Source of the DNA: a virus
Virus record (IMG/VR): IMGVR_UViG_3300031521_000157
Coordinates: 1-40,682 of that record
Length of the DNA stretch: 40,682 nt
Direction: 5' to 3' (one strand)
The translations under genes were made by a program, and so were the position numbers. The notes beneath the pieces are model-generated. The model searched no databases and was not told where the DNA came from. It worked only from the letters and a program-made list of their open reading frames with translations. Shown here piece by piece: positions 29,871 to 38,100 of the stretch (its first letter is position 1; each line of letters opens with the position of its first letter).

Positions 29871-30089
29871 ATGCCTGATCAAACAGAGAATGACAAAGAT
29901 CGTTATGACGCATCACTAATGCGACAAAAGATCTCTACTTTCTCAGACACAGAACTCCGAACCCTATTCAAGGCAATTGGGTTAAAAAACAAACCCGGAG
30001 CATTGCCCTTATACGGAGTGTCTCTGTCAAAGTGGATAGGCGAGATCCTCAAAGAATTTGATGAACGAAAGAAAAGGCGAATGAAATGA
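29871..30089 (+). CDS. Small hypothetical protein, 72 aa
   Basis: A charged protein (MPDQTENDKDRYDASLMRQK) with a compact helical middle, FSDTELRTLFKAIGLKN, and a strongly basic end (EFDERKKRRMK). It has a GGAGAAG ribosome site, and its stop overlaps the next gene's ATG. The LSDEEL/FSDTEL-type helix also occurs in the gene at 30345. Function unknown. Confidence 0.65.
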   Translation: MPDQTENDKDRYDASLMRQKISTFSDTELRTLFKAIGLKNKPGALPLYGVSLSKWIGEILKEFDERKKRRMK

Positions 30090-30352
30090 ACTTAGTAAAA
30101 AATATATCAACAGTTGTCAAATTCGTTGCCAGTATCGGCGTTGGCGCAGTTATCAAAAACGCCATCGAGAAGTCGACTCCTGAGAATACTAGCACCGTGA
30201 ATAAGCTGTCAGTATGGGTTGGCACCACCGTGATCTGTGGCGTGGTGAATGATCTGGCCGGTAAATATGTCGAGAACGAGATTAATGGCGTTCTCGATAT
30301 GTTCGGTCTGCAAATCAAAGAAGAACCTAAGAAGGAGGATACGAATGGCTAG
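30086..30352 (+). CDS. Membrane protein, 88 aa, two helices
   Basis: Two hydrophobic segments (VVKFVASIGVGAVIKNAI, about 10-27, and LSVWVGTTVICGVVNDLAG, about 41-59) are linked by a polar loop, and a charged tail ends EEPKKEDTNG. The pattern (V.NIGVS.IV......TP......I...G......V.D) is one I associate with small phage membrane proteins of unknown role. Overlaps both neighbours (ATGA at the start, 8 bases at the end). Confidence 0.7.
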   Translation: MNLVKNISTVVKFVASIGVGAVIKNAIEKSTPENTSTVNKLSVWVGTTVICGVVNDLAGKYVENEINGVLDMFGLQIKEEPKKEDTNG

Positions 30353-30596
30353 TCAACTGGATCCACCGATCACAAATAAGAAGTATGACGAGCTCGAGGC
30401 CATGTACGGAAAACTCGAGAGTCTATCCGATGAAGAACTTCAAACATTCTCTGATGGAATTTCATTGTTAGATCCTTCGTCACTATATTCATCCGAGATC
30501 ACCGCTGATGAATTGATGCTAGCAATTTCCATTGAGATGGATAATCGTTGTTTGAACACTGCCAAGACCGTATTGGAACGAATTAAGAAATGCTGA
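30345..30596 (+). CDS. Hypothetical helical protein, 83 aa
   Basis: ATG 30345 follows AAGGAGG and overlaps the preceding gene by 8 bases. The protein is acidic, with YDELEAMYGKLESLSDEELQ and EITADELMLAISIEMDNRC segments. No membrane helix or motif. The start is well supported by the ribosome site. Function unknown. Confidence 0.65.
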   Translation: MASQLDPPITNKKYDELEAMYGKLESLSDEELQTFSDGISLLDPSSLYSSEITADELMLAISIEMDNRCLNTAKTVLERIKKC

Positions 30597-30805
30597 CCTT
30601 TGAAGAGATCTATGATTTCTTAAACCACAACGAATATGTTAATGGGATTGCTGTCTGCAAAGATCCTCATGAAAAGATAGCAATCTTAGTTCACACAACC
30701 GAACCAAGTGTCCTGCATCATTTGAACGAGATCCGTATGCCGGTTGATTATGCTGACTTGGACGGATTCATAATGGTTAAATTCAAGAGGCCAGAAAATG
30801 GATAA
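30590..30805 (+). CDS. Small tandem paralogue A, 71 aa
   Basis: EIYDFLNHNEYVNGIAVC, IAILVHTTEPSVLHHLN and PVDYADLDGFIMVKF line up with the next gene (YSYLEDNEFVHDLTTL, VAIAFVFIADDSSVGTYLN, PIVYSDTDGLMMVKY) over nearly the full length. The pair arose by tandem duplication. The fold looks like a small alpha/beta domain. Overlaps its neighbours by 7 and 8 bases. Function unknown. Confidence 0.7.
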   Translation: MLTFEEIYDFLNHNEYVNGIAVCKDPHEKIAILVHTTEPSVLHHLNEIRMPVDYADLDGFIMVKFKRPENG

Positions 30806-30992
30806 AAAAGAGTGTTATTCCTATTTGGAAGATAACGAGTTCGTTCACGACTTGACAACTTTGTTCAATGATGACGTTGCCATAGCATTTGTATTCATTG
30901 CCGATGATTCTTCTGTTGGAACATATTTGAATTCCAACAATGCACCGATTGTCTACTCAGACACCGATGGGCTCATGATGGTTAAGTATTAA
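30798..30992 (+). CDS. Small tandem paralogue B, 64 aa
   Basis: Second member of the pair, with conserved NE[FY]V, SV-x3-LN, P[IV]-x-Y-x-D-x-DG-x2-MVK positions. It is more acidic than copy A and lacks its basic tail (KRPENG). The spacing of conserved residues is unchanged, so both are under constraint. Function unknown. Confidence 0.7.
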   Translation: MDKKECYSYLEDNEFVHDLTTLFNDDVAIAFVFIADDSSVGTYLNSNNAPIVYSDTDGLMMVKY

Positions 30993-30999
30993 GGACACC

Positions 31000-31623
31000 A
31001 TGCCTGAAATCAATAAAGACGAATTTCCCAACAACTCTCGTAAGGCCAGAGAGCAACAGAAAGACGAGACTCCACGAGTGAGTAAGGTTATTCACGGGTC
31101 GGTAATCAAAAAGAAGACCTCGTTCGGCCACAGTATCCTGCAAGCGTTCACTGGCGACGAGACTAAATCGGTGGTGGATTACGTGATTTGGGATGTTCTT
31201 ATCCCAGCAGCCAAAAATACCATATCTGAGATGGTCAGCACCGGTATTGAGATGATGCTCTTCGGTGAAGCAAAAGGCTCACGTAGCCGGGACAAGAATA
31301 AGTCCTATGTGAGTTATGGCAGTTACTTCAAGAAAGACAGTGACCGTCAGCCTGAGCGTCATGAACGAGTATCTCGCAACAAATACAACTTTGACGAGTT
31401 CATTCTCTCGACCCGTGGAGATGCGCAGGAGGTCCTCGATGGGCTTCTTAATCAGATCGACGACTATGACGTGGCCACTGTCGCAGACCTGTTCGATATG
31501 ATTGACGTGCCTGGCGAGTTCACTGACCGAAAATATGGCTGGGACAATCTCAGTCGCGCTACCGTCGTCCGTGTCCGAGATGGATATATTCTGGATCTAC
31601 CAAAACCGCAACCTTTGGAGTGA
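31000..31623 (+). CDS. Conserved phage protein with one YGW domain, 207 aa
   Basis: The N-terminal half is basic (PRVSKVIHGSVIKKKTSFGH) and holds VVDYVIWDVLIPAAKNTISE and MVSTGIEMMLFGEA, a helix-rich pattern found in many anaerobe siphophages. The C-terminal part (about 138-203: AQEVLDGLLNQIDDYDVATV, ADLFDMIDVPGEFTDRKYGW, VVRVRDGYILDLPKP) is a domain that occurs twice more in the next gene. Codons are relatively GC-rich. I cannot assign a function; the wide conservation suggests a core rather than accessory role. Confidence 0.75.
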   Translation: MPEINKDEFPNNSRKAREQQKDETPRVSKVIHGSVIKKKTSFGHSILQAFTGDETKSVVDYVIWDVLIPAAKNTISEMVSTGIEMMLFGEAKGSRSRDKNKSYVSYGSYFKKDSDRQPERHERVSRNKYNFDEFILSTRGDAQEVLDGLLNQIDDYDVATVADLFDMIDVPGEFTDRKYGWDNLSRATVVRVRDGYILDLPKPQPLE

Positions 31624-31624
31624 T

Positions 31625-32380
31625 ATGTCAAAACTCTCTGAGTTAGTAAAAAAAGATATTGACGAACGAGAATACCTGGGTTACAGAAAACACGGTATTT
31701 TGGTGGGCACTAAGCCAAATCCGTTATGGGATGCCTATCAACGGGCACTTGACCTGGCTGTTGGTCTTCGTGAGGATATTCTTGAACAGGAGACCAAAAA
31801 AGCTGATGATACCAACCCATACACTAACTCGCCAATGATTTTGGTCTTTCGAACGCCATTAAGCCGAGCTGAAATGATCCACATGATAGAAGATCGGATC
31901 TTACGATTTGGTTGGTGTCGTGTATATGACGTGGCAGCAAGATTCCAGCCTAACGAATCAGATGATAACTCCAAAAAATATGGTTGGGATAAAGAAAGTG
32001 AGATTCAAACATCTCAACCAGCATCTGATAGTTACCATCTTATCCTGGCAGTCCCTAAACTCATTACTCTAAAAGAAACAAAAATAGAGGAACCAACCTA
32101 TATGATCGGCAGTGTATTTGAACGTCTCACGTTCAAAGACCCTATCGGCATAAGCCTTGTAATGCGACAAGCCAACAATATGATTGAAAAGAATGGTTGG
32201 TGTTCGGTTGCTCAACTTATGAATTTCTGTGGAGTACCAGGTTATGATATCAAACAGTTGGATCATGACTATGGCTGGATCTTTGAGTCGGGATTTCTAA
32301 AAGCTATAACAAATACCGATGCTGGTTGTAAAATGGTCCTGACTCAGCCAGTAAAACTAAATAAGGAAAATGAAAAATGA
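31625..32380 (+). CDS. Protein with two divergent YGW domains, 251 aa
   Basis: After a helical N-terminus (ELVKKDIDEREYLGYRKH, residues 4-24 approx.), residues about 81-148 (MIHMIEDRILRFGWCRVYDV to KKYGWDKE to YHLILAVPK) and about 172-246 (LVMRQANNMIEKNGWCSVAQ to DHDYGWIFESG to CKMVLTQPVKL) repeat the C-terminal domain of the preceding gene, with a GWC[RS]V core added. The start follows the previous stop by one base, without a clear ribosome site of its own, implying re-initiation. Function unknown. Confidence 0.7.
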   Translation: MSKLSELVKKDIDEREYLGYRKHGILVGTKPNPLWDAYQRALDLAVGLREDILEQETKKADDTNPYTNSPMILVFRTPLSRAEMIHMIEDRILRFGWCRVYDVAARFQPNESDDNSKKYGWDKESEIQTSQPASDSYHLILAVPKLITLKETKIEEPTYMIGSVFERLTFKDPIGISLVMRQANNMIEKNGWCSVAQLMNFCGVPGYDIKQLDHDYGWIFESGFLKAITNTDAGCKMVLTQPVKLNKENEK

Positions 32381-33306
32381 TGGATATCAGCAAAGCACAA
32401 AGTATTATCGTCCGGACCGCTGGTCGCGGAGGTCTTATCCTGCAAAAGCACAGCCCAGAACTTCTGATGAGTCTCGGCGTTGTTGGCGTTGTCGCGAGCA
32501 CCGTCCTGGCCTGCCGGGCAACGTTGAAGGTGGAGGCGATCAAGAAGAAACACAATTACCATATTTTGGACATTATGGATATGCAAAATAAAAACACACA
32601 AACATACAATGAGGCATATACCGCAGATGATACAAAGAAAGACACCGCGATCCTCTTCGCCCAAACCGGCCTGGAATTTGTCAAGCTCTACGGCCCGGCT
32701 GTAACACTCGGTCTTGCCTCACTCGCCGCAATTCTGGGATCACAAGGCATCCTACGTCAGCGCAACGTGGCTCTCGTGGCCGCTTACAAACTGATGGAAG
32801 AAGGCTTTGCCAGTTATCGCAAGCGTGTCGTCGATGAATTGGGTGTTGAGACGGATTATCTGTATGCCAACGGCCTGCACCAAGAAATTGTGACGGACAA
32901 GATCGTCGGTGAAGACGGAAAGAAACTCACGGTCAAGAAAGTTGTTATGACGACCGACCCGAACCATAAGAATGTCTACGCCAAAGTCTTTGAAGAAGGG
33001 AATCCTAACTGGAACCCAAATATGGATCTCAATCTCTTCTTCTTGCAGAGTTCACAGACCTGGGCCAACAACAAACTCCAGTCACAGGGTCATCTCTTCC
33101 TCAACGAAGTATATGATACGTTGGGCTTTCAACGTACACCTGCCGGAGCGATCACTGGTTGGACTCTTAAAAACTCCAAATTCTCAGACGGTGATGTGGA
33201 CTTCCGTATGCATGATCCGAACACTGGTCGAGACTTTGCTGATGGATACAGGAATGCAATCCGCTTGGACTTCAACGTGCAAGGACTGATGTACGAGGAT
33301 ATTTAA
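32377..33306 (+). CDS. DUF6353-like phage membrane protein, copy B
   Basis: The 309-residue paralogue of the protein at 25872: GGLILQKHSPELLMSLGVVG with VASTVLACRATLKVEAI, a second helical membrane segment (LYGPAVTLGLASLAAILGS), then ILRQRNVALVAAYKLMEEGF, YRKRVVDELGVETD and a soluble C-terminal domain ending in NVQGLMYEDI. Compared with copy A it has an insertion around residues 195-225 and better-preserved family landmarks, so it is likely the original gene. GC-rich codons. Two consecutive ATGs occur at 32377 and 32380; AAGGA (32363-32367) fits either. Confidence 0.75.
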   Translation: MMDISKAQSIIVRTAGRGGLILQKHSPELLMSLGVVGVVASTVLACRATLKVEAIKKKHNYHILDIMDMQNKNTQTYNEAYTADDTKKDTAILFAQTGLEFVKLYGPAVTLGLASLAAILGSQGILRQRNVALVAAYKLMEEGFASYRKRVVDELGVETDYLYANGLHQEIVTDKIVGEDGKKLTVKKVVMTTDPNHKNVYAKVFEEGNPNWNPNMDLNLFFLQSSQTWANNKLQSQGHLFLNEVYDTLGFQRTPAGAITGWTLKNSKFSDGDVDFRMHDPNTGRDFADGYRNAIRLDFNVQGLMYEDI

Positions 33307-33344
33307 TCCTGGGCCAAATCGCCCCCAAAAAGGAAAACTGAAAT

Positions 33345-33485
33345 ATGGAGCATAAAAAACGTAACTATTTTATCCTCATGGTGTTTGTTGCAACCATAGG
33401 TTATGGCATGGATGGCTTTGAGGGGGCCTTGGTTTGGATGTTCATATTTACATTAGTGGGTCTCGCCTTCTTTAGCCGGGATTAA
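33345..33485 (+). CDS. Tiny two-helix membrane protein, 46 aa
   Basis: ATG 33345 follows AAAGGA and reads MEHKKRNYFILMVFVATIGY, GMDGFEGALVWMFIFTLVGL, AFFSRD: two membrane segments with a short loop, basic N-terminus and charged C-terminus. It fills the gap between two well-defined genes with proper spacing. Its size and topology would fit a small holin-like or antiholin peptide, but there is no direct evidence. Confidence 0.6.
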   Translation: MEHKKRNYFILMVFVATIGYGMDGFEGALVWMFIFTLVGLAFFSRD

Positions 33486-33496
33486 TAGGAAAAATA

Positions 33497-34225
33497 ATGG
33501 ATACAAATACCTTACGTACCGTTCTTATTTATACCACGGGCATCACCGTTGGTGGCGTTTTGGGGGCTGTTGCTGGTGCTCTCCTCGCTGACAAACTCAC
33601 GGCCGAAGATATTGCCACGGTCACGCTGGAAGCCGCTTGGATCGATAATCCTGATGGCACATCCTCGATCAAAGAAATCAGTATCATCCCAGACAAGGAA
33701 CCCGAAGTGGAAGTCGACACACGAAAAGAAAAGCGCAAGAAACTCGATCGCAAGAAACTCAAGGAAGATGCTCTCCTGGCCGATGCTCAGGAAGGTATCA
33801 ACTACGCCTCGTTTGCCAGTAAGACTCGTCAGAAGGTTGACCTGAACGAAATGGCTCTCATCGCTGAGAAATATAAAGTGACGCCTAAGAACGGCGAAGC
33901 AAAGATTGATCCTACGATCATTTCCCTTGATGAGTATGATCAAGCTCGCCTGGACAAAGCCAGTCTGACCTACTATGAGGAAGACGAAGTTCTGACCGAG
34001 GAAAACGAAGATGTTGTTGAAAATGCGAAAGAGATTGTCGGTACGGACTTTAAGAATCGCTTCGGCGGCATCTCTGGAGATCCCGATGTTGTGTACGTGG
34101 CCAATCCCCAGTTGGGGATCATGTACGAGATCATCCGTATTCACAACAGTTACAGCGAAGTTGTGCAGGGCATCCCGACGACCAAAAAGAAGAAACGGGT
34201 AAGGAGCGCGAATGCCGCAAGTTAA
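33497..34225 (+). CDS. Membrane-anchored conserved phage protein, 242 aa
   Basis: One N-terminal membrane helix (TVLIYTTGITVGGVLGAVAGALLAD, about 8-32), a highly charged linker (DTRKEKRKKLDRKKLKED) and a C-terminal soluble domain with ISLDEYDQARLDKASLTYYE, DFKNRFGGISGDPDVVYVAN and YEIIRIHNSYSEVVQG. The C-terminal pattern (LTYYxxDxVLxDE, FG..S.DPDVVYVRN) is familiar in phages that also carry the DUF6353-like protein, and the two are next to each other here, suggesting a joint membrane complex. Function unknown. Confidence 0.7.
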   Translation: MDTNTLRTVLIYTTGITVGGVLGAVAGALLADKLTAEDIATVTLEAAWIDNPDGTSSIKEISIIPDKEPEVEVDTRKEKRKKLDRKKLKEDALLADAQEGINYASFASKTRQKVDLNEMALIAEKYKVTPKNGEAKIDPTIISLDEYDQARLDKASLTYYEEDEVLTEENEDVVENAKEIVGTDFKNRFGGISGDPDVVYVANPQLGIMYEIIRIHNSYSEVVQGIPTTKKKKRVRSANAAS

Positions 34226-34784
34226 AAAAGTAGCTATAAGCTATCCTTCCGATAAGACTCGAGATTCATATTTTCAATGGCTTTGTGGTCTGGTTGAGGT
34301 TGAAAAGCCAGGCCACAGCTATTGGATCCTTGCAAGGGTGCTCTTCAACAAAGAATATTTTTGGACGGTTCCGAATGATGACAATCGTTCCGAGGATGGT
34401 AAGAAGCTTCGAGAAGAATATAATCGAATGCGACATTCTCGGGATGATTTCTCATTGGGCCCATGCACAATGTTGGAGATGCTAATTGGGCTGGCTATTC
34501 GAATGGAAGATATGCTGGCTGAGCCGTCAAAGGGTAACCGGACGAATATCTGGTTCTGGGAGATGATTCGCAATCTAGACTTTGATCAGTACACGGATGA
34601 GGATTACCATCGCTTAAATGGTGATCATTTCGTCAACTGGATTTTGGATGGATTGCTCGCACGGACATTTTCCCGAAACGGAAAAGGTGGTCTATTTCCA
34701 TTGAAGAGATCACGACATGATCAACGCGACATCGAAATTTGGTATCAGATGGCAGAATATCTGGACGAAAATCACTCAAATTAG
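34212..34784 (+). CDS. Conserved phage protein, 190 aa, upstream of the origin region
   Basis: The protein has YFQWLCGLVEVEKPGHSYWI, LARVLFNKEYFWTVPNDDN, RSEDGKKLREEY, LGPCTMLEMLIGLAIRMEDM and WFWEMIRNLDF. I know this tryptophan-rich pattern (ending near WYQMAEYL) from many anaerobe siphophages, always uncharacterised. Overlaps the previous gene by 14 bases behind AAGGAG. It is the last gene before the repeat field at 34785. Confidence 0.75.
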   Translation: MPQVKKVAISYPSDKTRDSYFQWLCGLVEVEKPGHSYWILARVLFNKEYFWTVPNDDNRSEDGKKLREEYNRMRHSRDDFSLGPCTMLEMLIGLAIRMEDMLAEPSKGNRTNIWFWEMIRNLDFDQYTDEDYHRLNGDHFVNWILDGLLARTFSRNGKGGLFPLKRSRHDQRDIEIWYQMAEYLDENHSN

Positions 34785-35091
34785 TGTTACGTTTTATGTT
34801 ACAATGTTACACTTTTTTAAGACATTTCAATTTCGCGAAAATCGATTTTGGAAAAATGTTACGAAAAAGTGTAACATTGTTACGTTTTTGAAAAAAAAGT
34901 GTAACACCCCTAAATTTTGTAGAAGGCAAAAAAAGGCCTATTTTAGGCGTTTAAAATGCTTTGGGGTAATATTTCTACCCTTTTTTGTAAGGTCTGTTAC
35001 ACTTTTACACTTTTTTTATAAATTATATATTAGAGAAAAAAATGGTTTCTAGGGATTTACTATTTACACAAAAAAGTGTAACAGTGTAACA
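34785..35091 (+). repeat. Iteron-like repeat field, probable replication origin
   Basis: The 329-bp intergenic stretch holds ten copies of TGTTAC[AG]/GTGTAACA in both orientations: 34785, 34797, 34805, 34857, 34869, 34878, 34899, 34995, 35076 and 35084. Five extend to the 13-mer AAAAAGTGTAACA or its complement. The last two are in direct tandem. The rest is very AT-rich with long A and T runs, as in DNA-unwinding elements, and the replication polymerase gene begins 23 bases downstream. An origin bound by the SF3 helicase/primase or an operator cluster are the two readings. Confidence 0.7.
34964..34986 (+). terminator. Small intrinsic terminator within the repeat field
   Basis: GGGTA (34964-34968) pairs with TACCC (34976-34980), seven-base loop, directly followed by six T. 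It would end the long accessory transcript before the polymerase gene. A possible promoter (TTTACA 35004-35009, TATATT 35026-35031, 16-base spacer) lies just after it. Confidence 0.6.
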
Positions 35092-35113
35092 AACTCTTGA
35101 AAGGAGCTAATAA

Positions 35114-38100
35114 ATGGATTTTTACCAAATCAAAGAACGATCAACAAAAAATGGCGTTATTGAGATAGTCCCAGATTTTACAATATGCCGATCTAAAGAC
35201 TTGATGGTCAGGGGAAAGTCCTTCTATGGAATATGGGACGACGCAAAAGGCCTATGGTCTACAGATGAATATGATGTACAAAGGCTGGTTGATACTGAGT
35301 TGTCCGCTTATCGAGATGAGGTGGTGTCTAAAACAGACGGAGTAGTACACGTTAAACTAATGCGGGATTACTCCACAACTAGTTGGACTCAATTTCGTAA
35401 TTACCTTAGCAACATCTCTGATAACTCACATCAATTGGACACCAAGTTAGTATTTGCCAATACAGAGGTAAAGAAGAAAGACTATGTTAGCCGTAGACTA
35501 CCATATCCTCTGGAAGAAGGACCGTGCCCCGCTTATGATGAGATTATTGGAACCCTTTACGAGCCAGCAGATCGAGCAAAGTTAGAATGGGCTATTGGGT
35601 CCATTGTTGCTGGGGATAGCAAGGATATCCAGAAATTTATAGTCCTTTACGGTGAGGCTGGGGCGGGTAAATCTACAATAATGAACATCGTTCAGCAGTT
35701 ATTTGAAGGGTACTATACTACCTTCGATGCTAAAGCGTTAACCTCTAACAACAATTCATTTTCAACGGAGGCCTTTCGTAATAACCCGTTAGTAGCTATA
35801 CAACATGATGGTGATCTGTCAAAGATTGAGGACAATACTAAACTCAATTCAATCATATCTCACGAGGATATGACGGTTAATGAGAAGCATAAATCAAGTT
35901 ATACAATGCGCATTAACTGTTTTCTGTTTATGGGAACCAACCAACCAGTAAAGATTACCAATGCTAAGTCTGGTATCATTCGACGTCTTATTGACGTTAG
36001 AACATCTGGTAAAAAAATTCCGATAAAGAGATATCAAACCCTTGTTTCTCAAATTGATTTTGAGCTGGGAGCAATTGCCTCTCATTGTCTGAACGTATAC
36101 AGAGAAATGGGTAAGAACTATTACTCGGGATATCGACCACTTGATATGATGTTACAAACAGATACCTTTTATAATTTCATTGAGGCCAATTACTACACTT
36201 TCAGAGAACAAGATGGAGTGTCATTATCCCAGGCATATGAAATATACAAGGTATATTGTGATGAAGCACTTATCGACTTCAAACTTCCTCGGCATAAATT
36301 CAGGGAAGAATTGAAGAATTACTTTGATAAGTTTGCAGATATGACTCGTCTCGAGGGCAAACAAGTCCGAAGTTTCTACAGTGGATTTCTTGTATCCAAA
36401 TTCACATCCATTTCAACCCCAACAGAAGAGGAACATCCGTATTCATTAGTGCTAGATTCCACTAAGTCGTTGTTTGATGAGTCTGCCATGGACTATAAGG
36501 CTCAGTATGCTAACAACAAAGGTATTCCGCATAAGAAATGGGAACAAGTAACCACCAAACTATCAGATATAGACACTAGTAAACTGCACTATGTGCTCGT
36601 TCCACTACAACGAATAGTTATCGATCTGGATTTGAAAGATGAAAATGGTAACAAATCTTTGGAACGAAATACAGAAGCCGCTAGTAAATTTCCGCCAACT
36701 TATGCCGAGTTTAGTAAAAGTGGTGCTGGAATACATCTTCATTATGACTACGAGGGAGATGTCGAGAAATTAAGTAGAGTATATTCTGAGGGCATCGAGA
36801 TTAAGATCTTTAATGTCGGCCCAGTGGGACCCAGTTCTCTTCGTAGAAAACTGTCAAAATGCAATAATATTCCCGTTGCAAAAATAAACAGTGGACTACC
36901 TTTGAAAGAGGAAAAGATGATAAATGTTGATGCTGTAAAGAGTGAGAAGGGTCTAAGAGATCTGGTCAAAAGAAACCTTAACAAAGAGATCCATCCAGGA
37001 ACAAAGCCGTCTATCGACTTTATCCATAAGATTTTGGATGATGCTTATTCTTCTGGCCTTAAATATGATCTGACAGATCTTCGATCAAAGATTTTGTCGT
37101 TCGCCGTGAACAGTTCCAACCAATCAGAGGCCTGTGTCAAGATCGTGAGTCAGATGAAGTTTAAGTCTGAGGAGGCAAGTCTCGCTACAGAATCAAAAGA
37201 AGACGAACCAATAGTATTCTTCGACGTGGAAGTGTTTCCAAATTTGCTTGTTGTAGACTGGATGTATGATCGGGATGACGCTAATGTTGTCCGAATGATC
37301 AATCCCACACCACAAGAAATCGAGAATCTATTAAAGTTAAAATTGGTTGGATTTAACTGTAGGCGATATGATAATCATATTCTCTATGGACGGTACATAG
37401 GTTATGATATTTCGCAGATCTATGACCTGAGTGCCAAGATCATTGGTGATAGCAAGAATGCATTATTTGGTGAGGCATACAACGTGTCATATACTGATGT
37501 TTATGACTTTGCCTCAGCAGCTAATAAAAAGAGTTTGAAGAAATTTGAGATTGAACTCGGTATTCATCACCAAGAACTTGGTCTTCCATGGGATCAACCA
37601 ATTCCAGAAGAACTTTGGACAAAAGCCGCAGATTATTGTGCTAACGACGTTATTGCGACAAGAGCAACTTTCCATCATTTGTCTGGTGATTGGGAAGCAC
37701 GAAAAGTCCTGGCTGAATTAAGTGGATTGACAGTCAACGATACAACCAATCAACACTCGATGCGAATTCTTTTCGGTGATAATAAGAAACCCCAAGATAA
37801 GTTTATATATACTGACTTATCTGAAATGTTTCCCGGTTACAAATTTGAAGGTGGAAAGAGCACATACCGAGGTGAAGAAACAGGGGAAGGCGGGTACGTC
37901 TATGCCGAGCCTGGTGTGTATACCAACGTAGCAGTTTTGGATGTGGCCTCTATGCACCCAAGCAGTATTATTGCGTTGAATATGTTTGGTCCATATACCA
38001 AAAGATTTGAAGATATCAAAACTGGACGAATAAGTATCAAGCGTAACGATCGGTCAATATTAGATACTCTTCTAGATGGAAAACTAGTTCCATTTGTTAA

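Noticed and set aside
33512-34144. Minus-strand frame of 210 codons opposite the anchored protein gene
   Set aside because: Lies entirely within a well-supported + strand gene with ribosome site and conserved protein pattern; no signals of its own.
34785-35091. CRISPR array
   Set aside because: The repeats are only 8-13 bases, occur in both orientations and at irregular spacing; they are iteron-like or operator-like.
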